A stretch of DNA of 64,000 nucleotides from Alcanivorax sp. DSM 26293 (GTDB taxonomy: Bacteria; Pseudomonadota; Gammaproteobacteria; Pseudomonadales; Alcanivoracaceae). The stretch spans positions 1 through 64,000 of the forward strand of contig NZ_FNUM01000006.1 in the NCBI RefSeq assembly GCF_900107995.1. Reading direction: 5' to 3'. Shown piece after piece: positions 18,398-28,170 of the stretch. Each line of letters starts with the position of its first letter. The first letter of the stretch is position 1. Under the pieces are notes generated by a model. The model did no database searches. It saw nothing but the letters and a program-made list of their open reading frames with translations, and was not told the origin of the DNA. The translations under genes were made by a program, and so were the position numbers.

Positions 18398-21300
18398 TGC
18401 TCCAACGCTCTTCTGAGCATCCCCTCCGTCAACGGCTTCTGCAGGAAACCAACCCCCTGCTCTTCCGCGCGCTCTCGGACGTGGGGGTTGCGGTCGGCGG
18501 TCATGAGGATGGCGGGGACCACGTCTTCCCAGCAGCTGTCCAGCCCTTCGATCACCGCAAAGCCGTCTTCATTATCCAGCTGATAGTCCACCAGCAGCAC
18601 ATCCGGGGCCGGGTTGTTGACTGCTTTTTGCAGAGCGTCATCCAGACCGCTGGCCGCTACCACGTCGCAATCGAGCATCTCCAGGGCCGCCACCAGACTG
18701 GCCAGCAATGCCGGGTCGTTATCCACGCAGAACACCCGCAAACCCTCAATGCCCTTGCTGGCCGTTTCCGCTTCTTGCAGTAACGGCGGCAATTCGCCGC
18801 TGGCCAGCGGCACAGTGACACTGAACACCGTACCTTTACCGGGCCAGGAACGGACCGTTAACCGGTGCCCCAGCAATCGACAGATCCGGTCCGCGATAGC
18901 CAGCCCCAAGCCCAGCCCTTTAACCGGCTTTCGACTTTGTTGCGGCAGGCGCTGGAACTCCCGAAAAATCTGTTCGTGCTGATCATCGGGAATCCCCGGG
19001 CCGGTGTCCCACACCTCAATGCGTATGGCATTGTGCTGGCGCCGGCAGCCAAACAGGATGCGGCCGTGTTCAGTATAACGAATGGCATTGGACAGCAGGT
19101 TCTGCAGGACTCGCCGCAACAGACCCTCATCCGTCTCCACCACCGCCTCGCAGATCACCGATCGCAGACGTAACCCATTGGCGGCGGCCAGGGCAGAAAA
19201 CTCCTGGTTGAGCGGGGCCATCAAACTGCCCAGACGCAACGGATGCACATGCGTGGGCATGGTGCCGGTATCCAGCTTGCTGATTTCCATCAGTGCCGAA
19301 ATGATCTGCTCGGCGGCCTGCAAGGAGGTATCGATATGACCAAGCACATCCACTTCACGGGAAAAACTTTCACCGTCACGTTTCACCAGCTGCTGGCGTA
19401 ACGACGAGGTAAACAGCTGGGCGGCATTGAGGGGCTGCATCAGGTCATGGCCGGCGGCGGCCAGAAACCGGGTCTTGCCATCATTGGCCCGGGCCAGTTT
19501 CTCATTCACTTCGGTAAGTTTTCGGGTACGTTCGGCAACCCGGTTTTCCAGACTTTCGTTGATCTGGCGAAGCGCCTGCTCGTCACGCTTGCGCTCGGTA
19601 ATATCCATGTAGGTACTGACAAAACCGCCCCCCATCATGGGCGTACCGCGCACCTCCACAACAATGCCGTTGGGCAACTCACGTTCGAACTGGTGAGAGT
19701 GACCCTCGCGCAACAGCTGTACCCGCTTGCTCACATCGTCTTCCAGATTCCCGCCCTCGTAATAGCCACGCTCCGCGTTATAGCGATACACGTCCTCGAT
19801 GGGGCGACCCAGCCGGATCAGCCCGTCCGGATAATCGAACAGTTTCACGTAGGCCTGGTTCCAGGCCACCACCTGCATCTGCCGATCCACCACGCAGATA
19901 CCCTGGCTGATGGTTTCGATGGTGGTGCGCAACAGCTGGTGATTGAACTGGATCAGCTCGGAAGCCTCATCCATCATTCTCACCACATCGTCATGGCGGC
20001 TGTTCTGCTTGCGTAGCAGGGTGCTCATCACGATTCGCGCCGTGGACGCGCCCATGGTGCCGGCGAGTAGCCGCTCCACATAGCGAACCAGGTGCAACGG
20101 CGCCGGCAACGCCAGCTGCTCGGACACGTTGCGACGGCGCATATAGTCGAAGAACAAAGGCTCGGCCCGGGGATGGCCCAGCCCACGCTTGCACACTTCC
20201 AGCAGTTCCGCGGTTGTGATGGACGGGTGACCAATACCTTCGCGCCACCAGTCCATGGGCATGTCCACAAACCGGGCTGCCTGGGCCTCATCCAGGGCGT
20301 CATGATGGGCGCGGCGGGAGAAGTAAATAAACGCCGCCAGATTCACCGACAGGGACCAGAACACCCCATGGGTCAACGGTTCCAGCCCCTCAATGCCGAA
20401 CATGGCATGGGGACGCAGCAGTCCCAGCCCCAACAGGCCCCGCTCGTTCAGGGTCTGCACCCACTCCACCGGCAGAATGACCGGCATCAGCAGGCAGTAG
20501 AACCACAGCAGAAACCCGAAACCCAACCCGGCAAAGGCCCCCTGCTTGTGCCCGGTGCGCCAGTACAAGGCCCCCACCAGCGACGGCGCGAATTGCGCCA
20601 CAGCGGCAAAGGACAACAGGCCAATACTGGCCAGGCCATCGAAGCGATCAATCAGGGTATGAAAGGCAAATGCCAGGCCCAGCAAGACCAGAATACTGGC
20701 GCGACGCAGAAACCGGAGCTGACGGCTCAGCCCGGCCAGCTGGTCCCGCTCATGAAGCCGCGACTGCAACCACAGCGGCAGCAACACTTCGTTGGTCAGC
20801 ATGATAGCCAGCGACACCGTGGACACGATCACCATACCGGTTGCCGCCGCGATGCCGCCGATAAACGACACCATCAGCATGGTCGAATTGTCCTGGGCCA
20901 TGGGCAGCGACAGCATGTAGGTGTCCGCCTGACCTATCAGGTAAGGCTGGGTGATGACGCCGGCCACCACGATGGGCAGCACAAAGACCGCAAACATCAG
21001 CAGATACAGCGGAAAAAGCCAGCGGGTGGTGCGTAAATGCCGAAGATCGTTGTTTTCCACGACCCCGGCATGAAACTGACGCGGCAAACACAGGATCGCC
21101 ACCATGGACAACAGCAAGGCGGTGACAAAACTCTGGGAAAACAGGGTGGGCTCGAAAATCTGGAAAACGTCATCCTGCAGCGCCACTTGCTGCCACATAT
21201 CCAGGGGGCCGTCGAAAATAAAGTACAGGCAGTAAAGCCCCAGCAACACGAAGGCCACCACCTTGATAAAGGACTCGAAGCTGACCGCCAGCATCAAACC

Positions 21301-21852
21301 GGACTGGTGCTCCGTGGTATCGATATGGCGGGTTCCGAACAACAGGGTAAACACCGCCATCAGTACCGCCACCAGCAGCGCGGTATCCATATCGTATTGC
21401 GCGGAGTCCTTGAGCACGTAATCGAATGACAGGGTGACTGCTTTCAGCTGCAGGGCGATATACGGGAGCACACCAATGATTGCCACCAGGGTAACCAGAA
21501 CGGCCAGGCGGCGGGACTTGCCGTAACGGGCCGCCAGGAAATCCGCGATGGAGGTAATGTGATGCTGCTGGGCCACCGTGACCATCTTGTAGATCAGGGC
21601 ACCACCGAGCAGCACGGTAAGGATGGGACCGAGATAGATAGGCAGGTAATTCCAGCCATTCTGGGCGGCTTCACCCACCGCACCATAGAAGGTCCAGGAG
21701 GTACAATATACGCCCAGTCCCAGGCTGTAGACCCAGGCATTCTGAAAGGTTTTACGCCCCTGTCGAGCCGCCCGGTCACCCCACCAGGCGATCACGAACA
21801 GCACCAGCACATACCCCAGTGCCAGGCCGCTCAACTGCCACAATGAAAACAC
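18385..21852 (-). CDS. crbS: SSS-domain hybrid sensor histidine kinase (CrbS/MxtR)
   Basis: 1155 residues. The N-terminal half is a sodium/solute-symporter-like membrane domain of about 12-13 helices (from MFSLWQLSGLALGYVLVLF to about residue 520). A PAS-type sensor follows (QGICVVDRQMQVVAWNQAYVKLF), then a coiled coil, a phospho-acceptor histidine in AAGHDLMQPLNAAQLF, an ATPase domain (LLSNAIRYTEHG, DTGPGI, GLGLGLAIADRI), and a C-terminal receiver with aspartate in VLLVDYQLDNEDG. This is the CrbS/MxtR architecture that senses acetate-related flux and controls acs through CrbR/ErdR. The final residues (INS) and stop come from the repeat element. Confidence 0.9.
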   Translation of the reverse strand: MFSLWQLSGLALGYVLVLFVIAWWGDRAARQGRKTFQNAWVYSLGLGVYCTSWTFYGAVGEAAQNGWNYLPIYLGPILTVLLGGALIYKMVTVAQQHHITSIADFLAARYGKSRRLAVLVTLVAIIGVLPYIALQLKAVTLSFDYVLKDSAQYDMDTALLVAVLMAVFTLLFGTRHIDTTEHQSGLMLAVSFESFIKVVAFVLLGLYCLYFIFDGPLDMWQQVALQDDVFQIFEPTLFSQSFVTALLLSMVAILCLPRQFHAGVVENNDLRHLRTTRWLFPLYLLMFAVFVLPIVVAGVITQPYLIGQADTYMLSLPMAQDNSTMLMVSFIGGIAAATGMVIVSTVSLAIMLTNEVLLPLWLQSRLHERDQLAGLSRQLRFLRRASILVLLGLAFAFHTLIDRFDGLASIGLLSFAAVAQFAPSLVGALYWRTGHKQGAFAGLGFGFLLWFYCLLMPVILPVEWVQTLNERGLLGLGLLRPHAMFGIEGLEPLTHGVFWSLSVNLAAFIYFSRRAHHDALDEAQAARFVDMPMDWWREGIGHPSITTAELLEVCKRGLGHPRAEPLFFDYMRRRNVSEQLALPAPLHLVRYVERLLAGTMGASTARIVMSTLLRKQNSRHDDVVRMMDEASELIQFNHQLLRTTIETISQGICVVDRQMQVVAWNQAYVKLFDYPDGLIRLGRPIEDVYRYNAERGYYEGGNLEDDVSKRVQLLREGHSHQFERELPNGIVVEVRGTPMMGGGFVSTYMDITERKRDEQALRQINESLENRVAERTRKLTEVNEKLARANDGKTRFLAAAGHDLMQPLNAAQLFTSSLRQQLVKRDGESFSREVDVLGHIDTSLQAAEQIISALMEISKLDTGTMPTHVHPLRLGSLMAPLNQEFSALAAANGLRLRSVICEAVVETDEGLLRRVLQNLLSNAIRYTEHGRILFGCRRQHNAIRIEVWDTGPGIPDDQHEQIFREFQRLPQQSRKPVKGLGLGLAIADRICRLLGHRLTVRSWPGKGTVFSVTVPLASGELPPLLQEAETASKGIEGLRVFCVDNDPALLASLVAALEMLDCDVVAASGLDDALQKAVNNPAPDVLLVDYQLDNEDGFAVIEGLDSCWEDVVPAILMTADRNPHVRERAEEQGVGFLQKPLTEGMLRRALEQINS

Positions 21853-21886
21853 CGCCGCTCCCGGTTAAACGGATACAGATTTCAGC

Positions 21887-22114
21887 TTATAGCAACGCCT
21901 GGACGAAGCGTAGCACCACCGCGACCAGCAACAGGGCGACGCCGGCCCGTTGCCACTTGAATTCACTCGCAGTGAGTGTCATTTCCCGCCGCCAGAACAT
22001 CAGCAGCCCGCGGGTGTCCCGGGTCCGTAGCCAGTAACGCAGGTAGGCATACAGCACGATGCAGAGACCGGCGATCAAGGCCACTTTTTCGGCGTAGAGC
22101 ATATTCCTCTCCAT
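21887..22114 (-). CDS. small membrane protein upstream of crbS
   Basis: About 75 residues with two transmembrane helices (VALIAGLCIVLYAYLRYWL and VALLLVAVVLRFVQALL) joined by a basic loop (MFWRREMTLTASEFKWQRAG). The start is either ATG 22114 or ATG 22102; both have purine-rich ribosome sites. It lies 34 bp before crbS in the same direction, so is probably co-expressed and may aid the kinase or symporter. No family is recognised. Confidence 0.65.
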   Translation of the reverse strand: MERNMLYAEKVALIAGLCIVLYAYLRYWLRTRDTRGLLMFWRREMTLTASEFKWQRAGVALLLVAVVLRFVQALL

Positions 22115-22159
22115 TATCTCTTCCGCAACCCGTTGGCGCCTTCCTGGCAAAGCGCCAAC

Positions 22160-22771
22160 TTAATTCATCACGGGTCTCTGCAGCTGCAGGTACATCAACG
22201 CCGCCGTCACCGCATCGCCGCGGGCGGTGTGCCGCTCCATGACCGGTACCTGCAAGGCGTCGGCCATGGCATCGAAGTGCAGGTCCGGCTCCAGTTCCGG
22301 TTTCCAGTGACGCATTTTTTTCTGATACAGGCTGGACAGCTCGATAGTGGCATTGGGCAGATCGAAGCCCAACAGAGGGCGCAGGTAACGGTTGATCATG
22401 GCCACGTCGAAATCCACGCACCAGCCCACCAGGGGGCGATTGCCAATCACGTCCAGCAGCTGCTCCAGCGCCGCGACCACGGATTCGCCCTCCTCCAGAT
22501 CGACCGGCCGCAAACGATGAATACGAATGGAACTGCCTTCCAGACTGTCCGGCGCTTGCAGTTTGATATCCAGCGCCTGGCTGCTCAGCACCCGCCCCTG
22601 CTTCACCGGCACCGCCGCGATGGAAACCAGCTCCGCATGGCGGCTGTCCAGCCCGGTGGTTTCACAGTCGATGGCCATCACCTCATCGCCCTGATAGGGC
22701 ATAAAAAGATGGGCAAAGGGCCCCTGCCCGTGACGATGTCGATCGGTATAACGTCGCCAGTGCCTCAGCAT
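22160..22771 (-). CDS. DnaQ-like 3'-5' exonuclease
   Basis: A 203-residue DEDD-family exonuclease. The motifs are ExoI MAIDCETTGLD (D-x-E), ExoII GWCVDFDVAMINRYL, and ExoIII HTARGDAVTAALMY (His and Asp), giving a DEDDh set. ATG 22771 is chosen for the GGAGG 9 bp upstream. Homologues sit in the same order beside the DUF294/CBS protein and the Na+/solute symporter in Pseudomonas, so the linkage is conserved although the reason is unclear. The substrate is unknown; it may be a proofreading-like or RNA-trimming enzyme. Confidence 0.85.
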   Translation of the reverse strand: MLRHWRRYTDRHRHGQGPFAHLFMPYQGDEVMAIDCETTGLDSRHAELVSIAAVPVKQGRVLSSQALDIKLQAPDSLEGSSIRIHRLRPVDLEEGESVVAALEQLLDVIGNRPLVGWCVDFDVAMINRYLRPLLGFDLPNATIELSSLYQKKMRHWKPELEPDLHFDAMADALQVPVMERHTARGDAVTAALMYLQLQRPVMN

Positions 22772-22806
22772 GCCTTTTATCCTCCTGCCTGCACCCATGG
22801 CTATTC

Positions 22807-24618
22807 TCAGTACTCCAGATGGAAACGACGGGACAGGCGCTGTTTAAAATCACTGACCAGATGCAGGGCATCCCGGAGCAGGTCTCGCTCCAGGGATGAC
22901 AGCCGCTGCACCACGATATGGTTGTCGGGTATGTTCATGGCATCACCATGCAGATGTTCGAGCTGATGATTCAGGCGCAGCTCACTGAACAGCTCCATGG
23001 CTTCCCCCAGGTCCTCGGCAAAGCCAGGCTCCAACACTTTCATCGCCACCAGCTTTTCCAGCCGGGCCAGGGTGGAGGTTTCTGCGATGCGGTGCTGCAA
23101 GGCCAGGGCACGCACACCATGAACCACCGGAAACAATGCCCCTTTCTTGATATCGATACCGTGCTGGGGCTTTTTCAGGGAACCGAACAGGTTCAATGGC
23201 GTGGCGAATTGCAGGATCGGCCGGGCAAAGTGGGCCATGAAAAGATCATCATCGCTGCAACGGTCGAACAGTGCCGTGCGCACGCTATCCAGCAAGCGGT
23301 TATCCCCGGCCACGCAATGGGCGTCCACCAGGGTGGTAATGCGGATCAGTCCCTCGCCACCCACATCCGCCGCCCAGCCATGGATGCGTCGCTGCCACTG
23401 ACTCAGGCTACCCACCCACTCCGGGTTGGACACCATCACCTTGCCTGGACAGGGGGGATAGCCCAGGGTCAGCAGGGTTTCAGAAAAACGCCGGGCATCG
23501 GTTTCGCAGCGGAGCCAGTGTTGATCATCCGCCAGGATCAGACCATTGTCCTGGTCGGTTTTCAGGATCTGCTCCCCGCGCCCTTCACTGCCCATGATGA
23601 TCAGGCAGGCCTGGTGCTGTTCAGGCGGCACCACCATGGCAAACGCCTTGGCCATGATGCGCCCGTTAAGGGCAGCCAGAAGCTCCATGGCAAAGCGCAT
23701 TTTCACGCCCTGGGCCATCAGCGCTTCCACCAGTTCCGGCAACCGTTCACTGGCAAGCCGTAACTCGTCCAGGGATTCGGCCTTCTCGATTTCCAGACCC
23801 ACCACATAGGAGCGGCTGGAAAAGAAACTGAGCACATCGGTGAGCTCCACCACCCCCACCGCCTGCTCGCCCGCCATCACTACCACCCGTGCCACCTTGT
23901 GGCGGGTCATGCTTGTCAGCGCGGTGAACAGATAATCGTCCGGGCGAACGGTGACAAGTTGCCGCTCTGCCGCCGCGTCCAGCGGGGTATCGGCACTTTG
24001 CTCGTTGAGCACCAGGGCGGTCAGCAGATCGGTTTTGGTGACAATGGCAAAGCCGTCATCACTGTGGATCAGCACGCTGTCCACACCATGTTGCTTGAGC
24101 GCCGTCACCGCATCCCGCAGGGTACCGTCGGCGGCCATGACCAGCGGCTCGCGCATGCACTGATCCACCCGCGCCAGCATGAACCCGGCCAGGGTGACAC
24201 CCCCTTCCCGTCGCTCCGCCAGGCGCTGGCTTTTTTCCGCCAGGCTCTGGCGAAAGAAGCGGCCGAACTCCGGCTCACTGTCGCATAACTCCAGAAACAG
24301 GGCTGCGGGAATCAGATGGCAGAGGGTCTGTTGCTCTGCGCGAAAACGGTAACGGCTTTTGCCATTGAGCACACTGATGGCACCGAACAGATCCCCGGCA
24401 GCATACACCCCCACCTGGCTGCGCCCATCCGGAGCCTTCACATCCAGCTCTGCCACGCTGCCCTTGTGAACCACATAGACATAGTCGCTGGGACTGGCCG
24501 CCTCGAGAATAATGTCACCGGGCTCGTAATAGGACAGATCCGTGCCCTGATGCAGGCGATGTCGGCCTGCTGTTCCCAGCAGGCTGAACGGATACTGGTC
24601 GAGTTCCTGTTCAATCAT
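22807..24618 (-). CDS. cNMP-binding/CBS/DUF294 nucleotidyltransferase-like signalling protein
   Basis: 603 residues: an N-terminal cyclic-nucleotide-binding-like domain (YYEPGDIILEAASPSDYVYVVHKGSV, about 35-130), two CBS motifs (about 150-280, with DSVLIHSDDGFAIVTKTDLLTA), and a DUF294 nucleotidyltransferase-like domain (IIMGSEGRGEQILKTDQDNGLIL, near 365-390) with a C-terminal helical domain. This layout is common next to acetate/solute symporters and is thought to sense nucleotides. ATG 24618 is chosen because the longer frame runs into the upstream repeat. Its enzymatic activity, if any, is unknown. Confidence 0.85.
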   Translation of the reverse strand: MIEQELDQYPFSLLGTAGRHRLHQGTDLSYYEPGDIILEAASPSDYVYVVHKGSVAELDVKAPDGRSQVGVYAAGDLFGAISVLNGKSRYRFRAEQQTLCHLIPAALFLELCDSEPEFGRFFRQSLAEKSQRLAERREGGVTLAGFMLARVDQCMREPLVMAADGTLRDAVTALKQHGVDSVLIHSDDGFAIVTKTDLLTALVLNEQSADTPLDAAAERQLVTVRPDDYLFTALTSMTRHKVARVVVMAGEQAVGVVELTDVLSFFSSRSYVVGLEIEKAESLDELRLASERLPELVEALMAQGVKMRFAMELLAALNGRIMAKAFAMVVPPEQHQACLIIMGSEGRGEQILKTDQDNGLILADDQHWLRCETDARRFSETLLTLGYPPCPGKVMVSNPEWVGSLSQWQRRIHGWAADVGGEGLIRITTLVDAHCVAGDNRLLDSVRTALFDRCSDDDLFMAHFARPILQFATPLNLFGSLKKPQHGIDIKKGALFPVVHGVRALALQHRIAETSTLARLEKLVAMKVLEPGFAEDLGEAMELFSELRLNHQLEHLHGDAMNIPDNHIVVQRLSSLERDLLRDALHLVSDFKQRLSRRFHLEY

Positions 24619-24633
24619 GGCGGCGGACCGGTT

Positions 24634-24734
24634 AGTGAAAAGGTGAAAGTTCAAAGCGTAAAAGCGCGGAGATGGCGCAGCAGGAACAGAAATGCTCTGC
24701 CCGCTTTTCAACTTTAAACTTTCAACTTTTCACT
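24634..24734. repeat. heptamer-bounded element, GTTGAAA type, short copy
   Basis: The arms 24634-24666 and 24702-24734 are inverted repeats with about 28 of 33 bases matching, built from 7-bp units such as GTGAAAA, GTTCAAA and GTTTAAA and leading into AGCGCGG. It fills the gap between the symporter and DUF294 genes. The element at 43004-43157 has the same unit type. Confidence 0.8.
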
Positions 24735-24758
24735 CTCCTCTCTTCTTTCAGAAAGCGC

Positions 24759-24793
24759 AAAACCGGTGCGGACTGACTGTTTCCACACCGGCT
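24759..24793 (-). terminator. rho-independent terminator of the symporter operon
   Basis: On the minus strand GCCGGTGTGG pairs with CCGCACCGGT and TTTTGCGC follows. It lies about 20 bp past the symporter stop codon. Confidence 0.75.
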
Positions 24794-24810
24794 TGGCTCA
24801 ACGTCTTTCT

Positions 24811-26607
24811 TTAGTGCGCCACAGCTTCACCGGCACCACGCGGAACACGGATGTCCTCCACGATATGCTGGATATGCTCCGGCGGCGGTGCCGTCACCCG
24901 GGAAACAGCAAAGGCCACGGCAAAGTTCAGCAGCATGCCGACGGTACCAATACCCTCCGGAGAGACACCCAGCAGCCAGTGCTCGGCGCTGTTCAGCTCC
25001 GGGGACACGAACTTGAAATAGACGATATAGGAGAAGGTAAAGGCAAGCCCGGTAAGCATGCCGGCAATGGCCCCTTCCTTGTTCATGCGCTTGTAGAAGA
25101 TACCCATCAGGATGACCGGGAAGAAGCTCGCCGCTGCCAACCCGAAGGCGAAGGCCACCACCTGGGCCACAAAGCCCGGCGGATTGATGCCGAAGTAGCC
25201 GGCGATACAAATCGCCACCACCGCTGCGCCACGGGCCGCCAACAATTCCTGCTTCTCGGTAATATCCGGCTTCAGGGTTTTCTTCAGCAAGTCATGGGAA
25301 ATGGCACTGGAAATTACCAGCAACAGACCTGCTGCAGTGGATAGCGCCGCAGCCACCCCACCGGCCGCCACCAGGGCGATGACCCAGGCTGGCAAATTGC
25401 CGATTTCCGGGTTTGCCAACACGATAATATCGCGATCGATATACACTTCCGCATCGTTATCGCTGGGTGCATTGGTGAGTACACGCTCGCCATAGGCACC
25501 GGTTACTTCTGCACGGCTGCCGGCGAAAGTGGGCTTGCCTTCAAAGGCTGCGCCGGCACTCATCTGCACTGCGCCATCACCGTTCTTGTCCATCCAGCCG
25601 ATCAGCCCGGAGTTTTCCCAGTTATAGAACCATTCCGGCAGTTCCTCATACTGGGTCTGGTGAACCGTATCAATCAGGTTAAGCCGGGCAAAGGCACCCA
25701 CCGCCGGAGCCGAGGTGTACAGCAGGGCGATGAAGAACAGCGCCCAACCGGCACTGATACGGGCATCCTTTACCCGAGGCACGGTAAAGAAGCGCACGAT
25801 CACGTGGGGCAAACCGGCGGTACCACACATCAGTGCAGCCGCGATAAAGAACACGTCAACCGTGGATTTGGAACCATCGGTGTAGGCCGTAAAGCCCAGA
25901 TCGGTGACCACCTGATCCAGCTTGTGAAGAAGATAGACACCGGAATCGTTACCGGCCGCGTCCAGCACGGTGGCACCGAAACCGGTCTGCGGCAGCACAT
26001 GGCCAGTCATCATGATGGACAGGAAGACCGCCGGCACCAGGAAAGCAAAGATCAACACGCAATACTGGGCCACCTGGGTGTAGGTAATCCCTTTCATCCC
26101 GCCCAGCACCGCGTAGAAGAAAACGATGGCCATACCGATCACCACACCGGTATTGACATTCACTTCCAGGAAACGGGCAAACACGATACCGGTACCACGC
26201 ATCTGCCCGGCCACGTAGGTGAAAGAAACGAAGATCACGCAGATCACTGCCACGGTCCGTGCCACATTGGAGTAGTAGCGGTCACCGATAAAATCCGGCA
26301 CCGTAAATTTGCCGAATTTTCGCAGATAGGGCGCCAGCAACATGGCCAGCAATACGTAACCGCCAGTCCACCCCATCAGGTAGACCGATGCATCGTAACC
26401 GGCGTAGGCAATGATCCCCGCCATGGAAATAAACGAAGCGGCGGACATCCAGTCCGCTGCCGTTGCTGCGCCGTTGGCAATGGGAGACACCCCACCACCG
26501 GCCACATAAAAGTCTTTGGTTGATCCGGCTCGCGACCAGATCGCAATCCCGATGTAAAGCGCAAAGGAACCGCCCACAAAGAGATAGGTGAGTGTTTGAA
26601 CATCCAT
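24811..26607 (-). CDS. sodium:solute symporter large subunit, probable acetate/carboxylate uptake
   Basis: A 598-residue SSS-family transporter with about 13 membrane helices, starting MDVQTLTYLFVGGSFALYIG. Family signatures are FYVAGGGVSPIANGAATAADWMSAASF and GMKGITYTQVAQYCVLIFAF. An insert of about 80 polar residues (about 320-400) lies between helices, as in the VC_2705-type subfamily, whose members pair with a small DUF4212 subunit. Related proteins include ActP acetate permease. The context with acs, crbR and crbS points to acetate or a similar short acid, but the substrate is not readable from sequence. Confidence 0.85.
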   Translation of the reverse strand: MDVQTLTYLFVGGSFALYIGIAIWSRAGSTKDFYVAGGGVSPIANGAATAADWMSAASFISMAGIIAYAGYDASVYLMGWTGGYVLLAMLLAPYLRKFGKFTVPDFIGDRYYSNVARTVAVICVIFVSFTYVAGQMRGTGIVFARFLEVNVNTGVVIGMAIVFFYAVLGGMKGITYTQVAQYCVLIFAFLVPAVFLSIMMTGHVLPQTGFGATVLDAAGNDSGVYLLHKLDQVVTDLGFTAYTDGSKSTVDVFFIAAALMCGTAGLPHVIVRFFTVPRVKDARISAGWALFFIALLYTSAPAVGAFARLNLIDTVHQTQYEELPEWFYNWENSGLIGWMDKNGDGAVQMSAGAAFEGKPTFAGSRAEVTGAYGERVLTNAPSDNDAEVYIDRDIIVLANPEIGNLPAWVIALVAAGGVAAALSTAAGLLLVISSAISHDLLKKTLKPDITEKQELLAARGAAVVAICIAGYFGINPPGFVAQVVAFAFGLAAASFFPVILMGIFYKRMNKEGAIAGMLTGLAFTFSYIVYFKFVSPELNSAEHWLLGVSPEGIGTVGMLLNFAVAFAVSRVTAPPPEHIQHIVEDIRVPRGAGEAVAH

Positions 26608-26620
26608 AATCTTACCCCTC

Positions 26621-26878
26621 TCAGTCTTCGTGGACGTCGAATTTACGATCCAGCTTGTTCATGGATCGCGCATACATGATGATCAGCACCAGGAACACAT
26701 AGATGGCTCCCTGCTGCGCAAACCAGAAACCCAGCTTGAATCCGAAAAACTGTATCTGATTGAGTTCATCCACCAGCAGGATTCCGCAGCCATAGGAGAC
26801 GGCGAACCAGACAGCCAGGTAGGTCAAAATCAATCGCAGGTTGGCAGCCCAATAGGCGCGGGCATTTTCTTCTTTCAT
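26621..26878 (-). CDS. DUF4212 small subunit of the sodium:solute symporter
   Basis: 85 residues with two membrane helices (LRLILTYLAVWFAVSYGCGILL and FWFAQQGAIYVFLVLIIMYARSM), the typical DUF4212/Na_symport_sm pattern. It lies 13 bp before the large subunit and is surely co-transcribed. ATG 26878 follows a GAGGGACGAG ribosome site; the upstream frame to 27073 is not conserved-looking. It probably assists assembly or transport. Confidence 0.88.
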   Translation of the reverse strand: MKEENARAYWAANLRLILTYLAVWFAVSYGCGILLVDELNQIQFFGFKLGFWFAQQGAIYVFLVLIIMYARSMNKLDRKFDVHED

Positions 26879-27168
26879 TACTCGTCCCTCTGCGTCCTCG
26901 TTGTAGCGGGCTATCCGCAATATCGGGATAGGCTCGCTATCAAGACTAGCCAAAGGGCATCGGCGGCACAGTATGACTTTAGTCGAAGCCCGGAAAGACA
27001 GAGGGGATGGGGAGGAGACAAGGCTGACGGGAAAATCCGTGGGCACGACCGGGACTTTGCGACAGACCGCCATCTATCGCGGCGGTTTCCCTGTCAGAAT
27101 GGTACTTATGCGTTAAAATGCGCCCCTGGTCCGGAACGGCCTTTCAACAGAACAACAGTGGATGTCCC

Positions 27169-28170
27169 ATGAAAATTGCGCGATGGATGATCGGCGCCCT
27201 TCTGGTAGCAGCGATAGCTATCATTGTGTCTTTCCAGCTATCCCCCTCCCGGGATCACTGGCCTGTTGCCGAGCCGCATCCCCCGGCCCAACCCGGTGAC
27301 GTGACCCTGACCTTCCTTGGTACCAGCACCGTACTGATCAGCGACGGCACCACCCACCTGCTCACCGATGGCTACTTTTCCCGGGTCAGCATCCCCCAGC
27401 TTTTTGGTCTGATCGAGCCGAACCCGGAACGTATCGACAACGCACTCAAACAGGCAGGTATCCGTAAACTGGATGCCATCCCGGTACTGCACACCCATTT
27501 CGACCATGCCATGGATTCCCCCCTGGTGGCGCAACGGACCGGCGCCCAGCTGTTGGGATCCGCGTCCACCGCCATGGTGGGGCGCGGTGGCGGCTTACCG
27601 GAAGCGCGCATCACCACGGTGCAGACTCACCACCCCTATCGATTCGGGGACTTCACACTCTACTTCGTTCCTGCCGGCCACGTGCCCTTGCCACAAGCCA
27701 TTGAAAACTGGACCGGCAAGGGAGAGGTCACCGAACCGGTGATCCCGCCAGCCCCCCTGGGCGCCTGGGAAGAAGGCACCAGCTACGGACTGGTCGTCAG
27801 CCATCCGGCGGGAACCCTGCTGATTCAGGGAAGTGCAGGCATGCAGCCCGGGGAACTGGATCGCTACCAGGCCGACTATGCGCTATTGGCCAGCGCCAGC
27901 CTGGGCAAACAGAGTGAGGCCTATCAACAGGCATTTATGGAAGAAACCGCTCAGGCGGTGGGAGCGCACACGGTGATCCCCGTGCACTGGGATGATTTTT
28001 TCGCGGAACTGCGTGACGATGTGGCACCACTGCCCTGGGCCATGGACAACCTGGATGCATCGTTCCGTGCCATGGCGGATCGTCACGACGGTGATTTTTT
28101 CGTGCTGCCGCCGTTCCAGCCGTTTACGCTGACACCGCCTGCTGCGCCGCCGACAGAAACGGGGCCATAG
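27169..28170 (+). CDS. membrane-anchored MBL-fold metallo-hydrolase
   Basis: 333 residues. An N-terminal helix (MKIARWMIGALLVAAIAIIVSF) anchors or exports it. The metallo-beta-lactamase motif HTHFDHAMDSP (HxHxDH) and later GHVPLP and PVHWDDFF histidines complete a metal site. TLTFLGTSTVLISDGTTHLLTDG is the usual opening strand of UlaG/RomA-like hydrolases. The substrate is unknown. Its 3' end overlaps the convergent dusC gene by 47 bp. Confidence 0.8.
   Translation: MKIARWMIGALLVAAIAIIVSFQLSPSRDHWPVAEPHPPAQPGDVTLTFLGTSTVLISDGTTHLLTDGYFSRVSIPQLFGLIEPNPERIDNALKQAGIRKLDAIPVLHTHFDHAMDSPLVAQRTGAQLLGSASTAMVGRGGGLPEARITTVQTHHPYRFGDFTLYFVPAGHVPLPQAIENWTGKGEVTEPVIPPAPLGAWEEGTSYGLVVSHPAGTLLIQGSAGMQPGELDRYQADYALLASASLGKQSEAYQQAFMEETAQAVGAHTVIPVHWDDFFAELRDDVAPLPWAMDNLDASFRAMADRHDGDFFVLPPFQPFTLTPPAAPPTETGP

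Noticed and set aside
21513-22000. Separate transporter gene within the crbS region
   Set aside because: The symporter-like helices are continuous in frame with the PAS and kinase domains; it is one hybrid kinase.
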